Of a stretch of 64,000 nt of DNA, positions 58,028-64,000 are shown in pieces. Under the pieces are notes generated by a model. The model had not been told where the DNA came from. It was given only the letters and a program-made list of their open reading frames with translations, and ran no database searches. The stretch is from Dysidea avara. Lineage: Eukaryota; Porifera; Demospongiae; Dictyoceratida; Dysideidae. The stretch is from positions 2,369,001 to 2,433,000 of the forward strand of contig NC_089280.1 of NCBI RefSeq assembly GCF_963678975.1. Direction: 5' to 3'. Numbering within the stretch: the first letter of the stretch is position 1; each line of letters starts with the position of its first letter. Position numbers and translations under genes: made by a program.

Positions 58028-61000
58028 GAAAGTGCCATTGTTAGGAGACTGTAGTAAGTATGATAATCTATAAGTGGTACTAAATGACTGATTGTTATTT
58101 AGAATTTTAAAGTATACATGATTGTGTAAATATCCAGAAGGGTTGGGGGGGGGAGGGGGTTGTAATTTGGGACCACTGCAGGAAAGATTTCATGGTTGCA
58201 CAATAATATTTTGTGCTAGCTATTGTGTAAGGGAAAGATCAGAACATTTCCAAACCGTTTACTCTTGAATCTGTACAAAATTTGGTCTAGTCTTGTAAAA
58301 CTTCCTATTCCTAAAGTGGTAGAGCTTATTGATATTTATACTTTGCCTGGGCAATCATTGACAGGTATATATTGCCTGGACAACAGGTCAGTTAAGACTT
58401 GTCCTCAGAGGTTGGTCTTAACTTGTGTCGATATAAAGTTGACGGGTTAGCTATGGAGTCATTTTGCTTCTGTCAAAAGTTTTTGTTTCTAAATGACAGT
58501 TTGTATAATACATTGGAGTACTCCTTTGATGTTATGATAACAGTCCACGATAGTGATGATACTCCATCACTTAGGTACTAGACCTCACACATTTAGTAGT
58601 GACGAGTGACATCAATTACCTCATTATTCCCAAAGGCAAATGATAAGTGTGGGATGGATGGTTTTCATTCAAATAAATTTGATGATTTGACCAATCAATA
58701 ACCGATCACTAATTCTATGGAATTATCACGATGTTTAAATACCTTATTTTGTACTGTAAAACTGTTTTCGCTTTGTATTATTGTCACCGGTGTGCTTAGA
58801 AAAGATCAAGCAACTCCTAATTTGTACACTTTAATGGTATACCAGTATGATGATTAGAGCAATGTGACTTAATGTTATGTCATAGACACAGCTGTAACAA
58901 GCTGCTCTTACATGGTAAAAATCATATAATACATCATGGGTCCATAATATGACGTTACTACATAAGCTACAATGTATTTACTCATAGCATGCTTCCCCCC
59001 CATTCAAGTTACAGTCATAACCAATGAAATCCGATGCTTTTAATTTAAATGGTATGCATCATTATAATCAGAAACAGTAACAGGTACATACTTTGTTTTA
59101 ATGATACAAGCCACATCTCTGATCTGCATTGGAAAAATTGTCTTTAATTTTTTGCCACTAAGGCCACTTCAACTAAATCTTTTTGTTTCTCGGGCCTCGA
59201 CCCTATATTTTTCAGCACACAATAGTTATGTAAATCACGTCATCACCTTGCAAAGAGTGATAACGCCATGAACGAGTTGCAAATTTACCTGTAAGCTCTC
59301 AAAAAGTAAGTAACACTCAATATCTCACTATATAGTTGCCTACTCACAAGTGATACAGCAACCGTAACGTAGCTTAGCCACTGTTTGACTCGCAAAATCA
59401 CTATTCAGCTAGCAAAATTGAAATTTAATTTTACCGACCTTTATTTGGCTGAATTTTCCCGAGAAACATAAGGTTTAGTAAAAAATGGCCTAAAGGTGAA
59501 AAAAAATAGTTGTGTTGACATGGAAGCATGTGCATGTATTACATTGCAATCACATGCATGTATCCACTAGATGTATATCAATAGTAGTGCTTTGTGCATT
59601 TGTGGATAGCTGTGGTCTGTAGTTCACATTCACGAGAAAAAGTTATAACAGTGACAAGTGAAAACACCTTCTCTCACCATTGTATAGCTAGTTTGCACTA
59701 TAAGATTCACTTTTTATGTAACATGTTCACGGCTGATAACTTGAAAATGATATAAATTTATAGCCTATAGTAACCTTCTCAACAGTGATAGTATGCAGAT
59801 AAGGAAGTCAGATGCTTGTGTATTAAAAATGACCATTTTAATAATCATCTGAATGCTTATTAGAATAAGTGACTACTTGATTACTGTGAGTGTCTCAATC
59901 TTGACACACACTCTCTTGCTCTTTATTGAAGAGCAGCCTTTCAGCAGTGAGCTCCATGCAGTGACAGGAAACTCAAGTCATTCTTACAGAGACCCTCATA
60001 CAATTCGTCAAAAGTCTGTACTGTATACAACGCACAGTAGAGCAAAAAACAGCTTTTTATAGACTCCACAACCACAATTAATAATAATATTATACCAAAT
60101 TTGGGATAACGATTGCAAGATGTCCTGTGTCAGTTCCTATGATGTTACAAGTCATGTGGTACATGATTTAATGTGACTAGAGGTGTAAACCATTACTAGG
60201 GATTCGATTACTGTATTTTCATCAGCGGGGGGATCTATCTGTCCTTCCTCCACTTCGCTAGCCTCTAGTGTGCATTAGCTGTGTTGCACTGGTTGGGGAC
60301 ATATTGTGTTACACTGGTCTCCAGCTGTCCTAACATAACTTTGTAGGTAGATATACGTCTTTTCTGTTGATGCTGGAAATAATCTCTCAAGCCGCTGACT
60401 TATAATCTATGCTACAACAAAGCCGGTACAATCTCTTCTTCGGCAGCCAAGAATATTTCAAATTCCTTTAGCTTCATGACTGTCACTGTGATCATAGTCT
60501 AGTGTAGTTTAGATGTACATCACAGTTATTTATTAAAAAGCTTTATGGTATAAACACACCAAGGGGTCTGCAGGTAACAGATACCAACAGCCATTATCTA
60601 CATTACACTACTTATTTACATGCATACGTACAGTTGCAACTACTTACTACTTAGATATGTACATTATATAAGTGTTTCAAGTTGAGGTGGATAGCTACCA
60701 GTGTTGCTGGGGTCATCACATAGGAAGACTGAGCTGTTGATTCTGCCAAATAGTATATTATGATGTAGTTAAATGTTGATTCCTTTCAGTTCCTACATGT
60801 CTTCCTTTAATATATACCGGTAAAAGGTAGTAGCTTGTTTTAGAAGTGCAGCTCCCCCGGTTAGTCTCGCCTGCCGCCAGCTTGTATATTATTTTCTTTT
60901 GTTGTTAATTTTGGTGCAGCAAGCAAAAAAGAGTACAGGCTGGCTGGCAACTCTAACGTCAGTAACATGCACTGCTGACAGATCTACATAATCACAGATT

Positions 61001-61136
61001 ATATTCTATAACCTATGATCTAATCAAGAGTGGGTAGCAGCTATGTATCACCAAATATGGTTAAATCATGTTAACATTTTATTCTTGTGGTTTAGTCATC
61101 TTTAATTTAATTAGAGCCCTGTGTCTGGCAGACATA
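58028..61136. other. Intergenic between kinases 2 and 3
   Basis: No exon was recognised and no Kelch remnant was seen. It contains a retroelement-tail copy at about 60520-60790 and a half TAGTCTCG end at 60861-60955 (TTAGTCTCGCCTGCCGCCAG, then TACAGGCTGGCTGGC). A G-rich run is at 58144-58160. Confidence 0.5.
60520..60790 (-). repeat. Copy of the retroelement 3' part seen at 2395-2660
   Basis: GGTATAAACACACCAAGGGG, ACTACTTATTTACATGCATA, CAGTGTTGCTGGGGTCATCA and TGTTGATTCTGCCAAATAG follow the same order as in 2410-2640. The coding part (ORF1-like) is not present beyond 60790. Confidence 0.8.
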
Positions 61137-64000
61137 ATGGCGTTACCTGAAGCAAACCGAAACATCACGATTCCTACTTCAGATGTGAAGCAAACAGACA
61201 AATTATTAGGTCGAGGCTCGTACGGAAAAGTGTTCGAAATTGAGTACGATGGAAAATTATGCGCCGCTAAAGAAGTTCACCCTTGGATGAGCGATTTTGC
61301 TAGCAAAGAAGAAAGGGCTAAATTAAAGGAAGAATTTTTAAGTGATTGTCTCGTCTGGAGTGCATTATGCCATCCAAACCTTGTCCAATTCCTGGGAATT
61401 TACTATCCTTTAAGTGACGAGTCCGGACTGCCTGTTATGGTGATGGAGAAGATGCAGGAGACTTTGACATTGCTCATAGTGAAACATAACAACATCCCAT
61501 TGCTGGTGAAGCTGTCAATATTACACGATGTGTCTGAAGGGCTTAGCTACCTTCACAGTCGCAATCCTCCGATTGTTCACCGTGACCTGTCTTCCAATAA
61601 GATCATGTTGACCTCTAGTCTTGAAGCAAAGGTCACAGATTATGGCTTGGCAAAAGCGACAATGATAGACATCAGCAAAACAATGACAAAAAGTTTAAGA
61701 GCTACAGCATTTCTCCCTCCTGAGGCACTCCGTGACAACGCAATTAAACTCGGACCACCAGTAGACATATTTTGTTTTGCTGGAATAATCCTCCACATAA
61801 CCAGCCGACAGTGGCCAACTCCAACAGCTGATACAATTGATCCTAATGAAGAAGGACTGTCTGAAGTGGGCCGACGTCAACAGTACCTAGACCTGATGAC
61901 TGGAGATGAGGTGGATATAAAACCATTGGCCATTTCGTGTTTGTCAAATAATTCAGAAAAACGACTGTCAGCAACAGAAATATCTGAAGAGATCAAAAAG
62001 ATGAAGGAAGCGTGCAGCAAAAAGATCACTCATGATGGTAAAGACCCCATCTCATGGTTGACAGAGATAAAGGAAGCTTCTAGAGAAGCAACAGACCTAC
62101 AATTAAAAGTGAGTTAGTACTAGTATTACAATGTAGTCTTGCGAGAGTGTGAGCAATTCTAAAACTCGCTAGTTTAAGGGCGTGGCACCCGTTTTGCTTG
62201 TGACTATTCATCCAAAATGACTACTCACGAGTGAAACAGATGCCATACCATTTAATTAACAAGTTTATTAATTGCTTGTATTCTTGCAAGACGATGTTGC
62301 ATTAGAGCGGTACTGTACATGATTCAGTTTTTTATTGCTAAGTGTGGTATACATTTGTGACTGGGTCTGGGAAAACTGATCTTATCGCCCATGACAGCAG
62401 ATTGATTTTTCACCAAGGACACACAGCTACATGAATAAACTATCAAATCAAGACTTGAGTAGTCTACTTTTGGTAATTGCTTTTCCCAATATTCGTATGA
62501 GCAGTCTGGGGCCTAATGAAGCCTTAGGATGGTTATATATGGCTGTACAGCTCCATGGTTTTGAATAAAGACCTGTGTTATGAATGTCTTTCATTTTAGC
62601 CAGTTTTGAGACCTGAATGGCCCATAACTTGATCTAATCCATCCCTATGCCTTCCTCTTTAAACAATCTCTTTCCCTCCTTCCGGGCTCCAGCCTCCCAT
62701 GACCTTTTGGAACTCGTCTGGTACAGTCAACATTGAGTAAAAAACTATCTAAAATAGTGGAAAACTTAAGTGTTGATTATTTGTACAGTGGATGCTCTTG
62801 AAGGTAAGAAATTGGTATAAAACATGTGTACACGTAGCTTCAACCCTTGGTGAGCTACAACACACTGCATACCATTTCTCAATAGACGATAGGACCAGTT
62901 TTCCAGATCAGGTCACATTTATTGATTGAATAGTCACACTGTAATATTTGTTTAATATTGAATTAGTGGGAAACATTCATGGTTGAAACCAAAACCACAA
63001 TTATGTAAAACATTTTCACTGTGGAACTGTGCATAATATAAAAGTATTATTGTTTTTGTTTCTTAGAATCAACTGGTTCTGAAGGAACCAACCGTGCCTG
63101 ACTTGTTAAGTGGTTCAGTAAACATCAAATGGAAAGAAGGAGCCCCTGCACCAGTGTTTTCAGTATTCCACACAACAGTCTGGTATAATGGTGCGGTTTA
63201 CATTGGAGGTGGGACTGGAGGTACTGGTACAAGCCATCATCTTGACGGTGGTTGCAGAATTGACGTTTACCATCCAACTACTAACAAGTGGGATGAGCCT
63301 ATTACTACTCCACAGGGATTTTTTGGATTGACTGTCCTAGCAAATAAGCTGCTGATTGTTGGTGGATTTTCTACAGCTACTGATAAGCCCACAAAGAAGG
63401 TTCTTGTCCTACAAGATGGAGAATGGAAAGAGTACACAGAGATGTCCACCAAGAGATACTGTGCTGTAGCTGTCACCCACCAAACAACAATGATTGTGAT
63501 GGGTGGTAAAAACAAGCAAGAGAAACTATGCAGTATTGTTGAACTACTAGATGACTCTACTGGTCAATGGTTTCAGTGTAATGACCTGCCTTACCCTTGT
63601 GCACAGCTGCAGTCAGTCATCCTAGGGGATACTCTTTACATATTAGGTGGAGAAATTGAACCGCCACCAGATGCTGAAGAGGTGCAACATTCTACTGCTG
63701 TGCATGCTGCTTCTCTAACCACGCTATCTAACCGTCAGCTTAAATGGCAACACCTTTCAGATGTTCCACGTCGTTGTTCATCAGCTGTTGTGTTCAATAA
63801 CAAGTACTTGCTGGCTGTGGGAGGGGAAGCATCTACTGACACAGTGGCTGTTCTGATGAGTGAGGAAGGTCCATCTGGACTATGGAAGTCTATTGGTTCT
63901 CTACCAACAGCACAGACTTTCCCAGCTGTTGTTGGTGTCAACAACCAGGTGATCACCATTGGAGGGATTGAAGAATCCAGTTCAATGCCATCCAGATATG
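61137..64000 (+). CDS. Kinase 3: TKL-like kinase / Kelch protein, 3' end beyond window
   Basis: Exon 61137-62108 (324 codons, phase 0 donor AAA|GTGAGT) and exon 63067 to beyond 64000 (acceptor TTCTTAG|AAT, phase 0). Start MALPEANRNITIPTSDVK; an upstream ATG at 61068 would add a hydrophobic stretch but lacks a counterpart in paralogs. Gly loop GRGSYGKV, lysine in CAAKEVH, HRDLSSNK (Asn shifted by one, Lys in the canonical place), DYG for DFG. The Kelch part has VYIGGGTGG, LIVGGFS, MGGKNK, LYILGGE, LAVGGEAS and ITIGGIEE. There is no coiled-coil exon in the 958-bp intron. Likely same role as kinase 1 but with altered catalysis (inference). Confidence 0.9.

Noticed and set aside
61068-61136. Signal peptide or membrane anchor on kinase 3 from the upstream ATG
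   Set aside because: The hydrophobic stretch before 61137 has no counterpart in kinases 1 or 2, and the ATG at 61137 aligns with the paralog start.

Overview
The window is animal nuclear DNA. Genes are split by GT-AG introns, several of only 40-50 nt (4312-4357 and 25083-25128 are both 46 nt). The host genes are metazoan (Tudor-RRM, serine racemase, TP53RK/Bud32, kinase-Kelch). The DNA is AT-rich and crowded with short non-autonomous transposons. Very short introns, an expanded kinase-Kelch family and abundant MITEs fit a sponge, probably a demosponge; that assignment is inference.

Layout. (1) 531-22156 (+): a Tudor-domain gene reconstructed from 23 exons. It has an N-terminal coiled coil, two extended Tudor (Tudor + SN-like) modules and a C-terminal RRM-like domain; the 5' end lies left of the window. 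One 11.9 kb intron (7253-19123) holds a decayed Helitron (11047-15232, minus), a frameshifted OB-fold gene (8712-9814), minisatellites and several fold-back elements. (2) 24833-45839 (+): a kinase / coiled-coil / Kelch gene with giant introns full of MITEs, SINEs and tandem repeats. Its coiled-coil exon is a 21-bp minisatellite encoding 17 uninterrupted heptads. (3) 47900-55539 (-): serine racemase, four exons, 326 codons. (4) 55604-56254 (+): TP53RK/Bud32 kinase of KEOPS, head to head with serine racemase, only 64 bp between the two ATGs. (5) 57053-58027 (+): an intronless kinase paralog without Kelch. (6) 61137 to beyond 64000 (+): a kinase-Kelch paralog running off the right edge.

Mobile DNA. 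Boundaries with matching target-site duplications could be read for hAT-like MITEs (8-bp TSD: 5458-5856, 23997-24346, 29320-29957, 46418-47056), a piggyBac-like MITE (TTAA: 4994-5291), a 9-bp-TSD family with TAGTCTCGT ends (8545-8617, 26526-26987), TA-TSD elements (1994-2382, 29077-30076, 36068-36319, 50883-51449) and a 1.5 kb fold-back (41272-42750). Two tRNA-headed SINE-like repeats and about 22 copies of an 18-bp motif, ACTCTAATAGARCAGTCA, are scattered in both orientations. No rRNA or tRNA gene, CRISPR array or prokaryotic system was seen.

Functionally the genes do not form one pathway. The Tudor gene belongs to a family tied to germline piRNA control of transposons. TP53RK acts in tRNA t6A synthesis, serine racemase in D-serine metabolism, and the kinase-Kelch genes look like a local lineage-specific expansion. 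All gene models rest on reading splice sites by eye.
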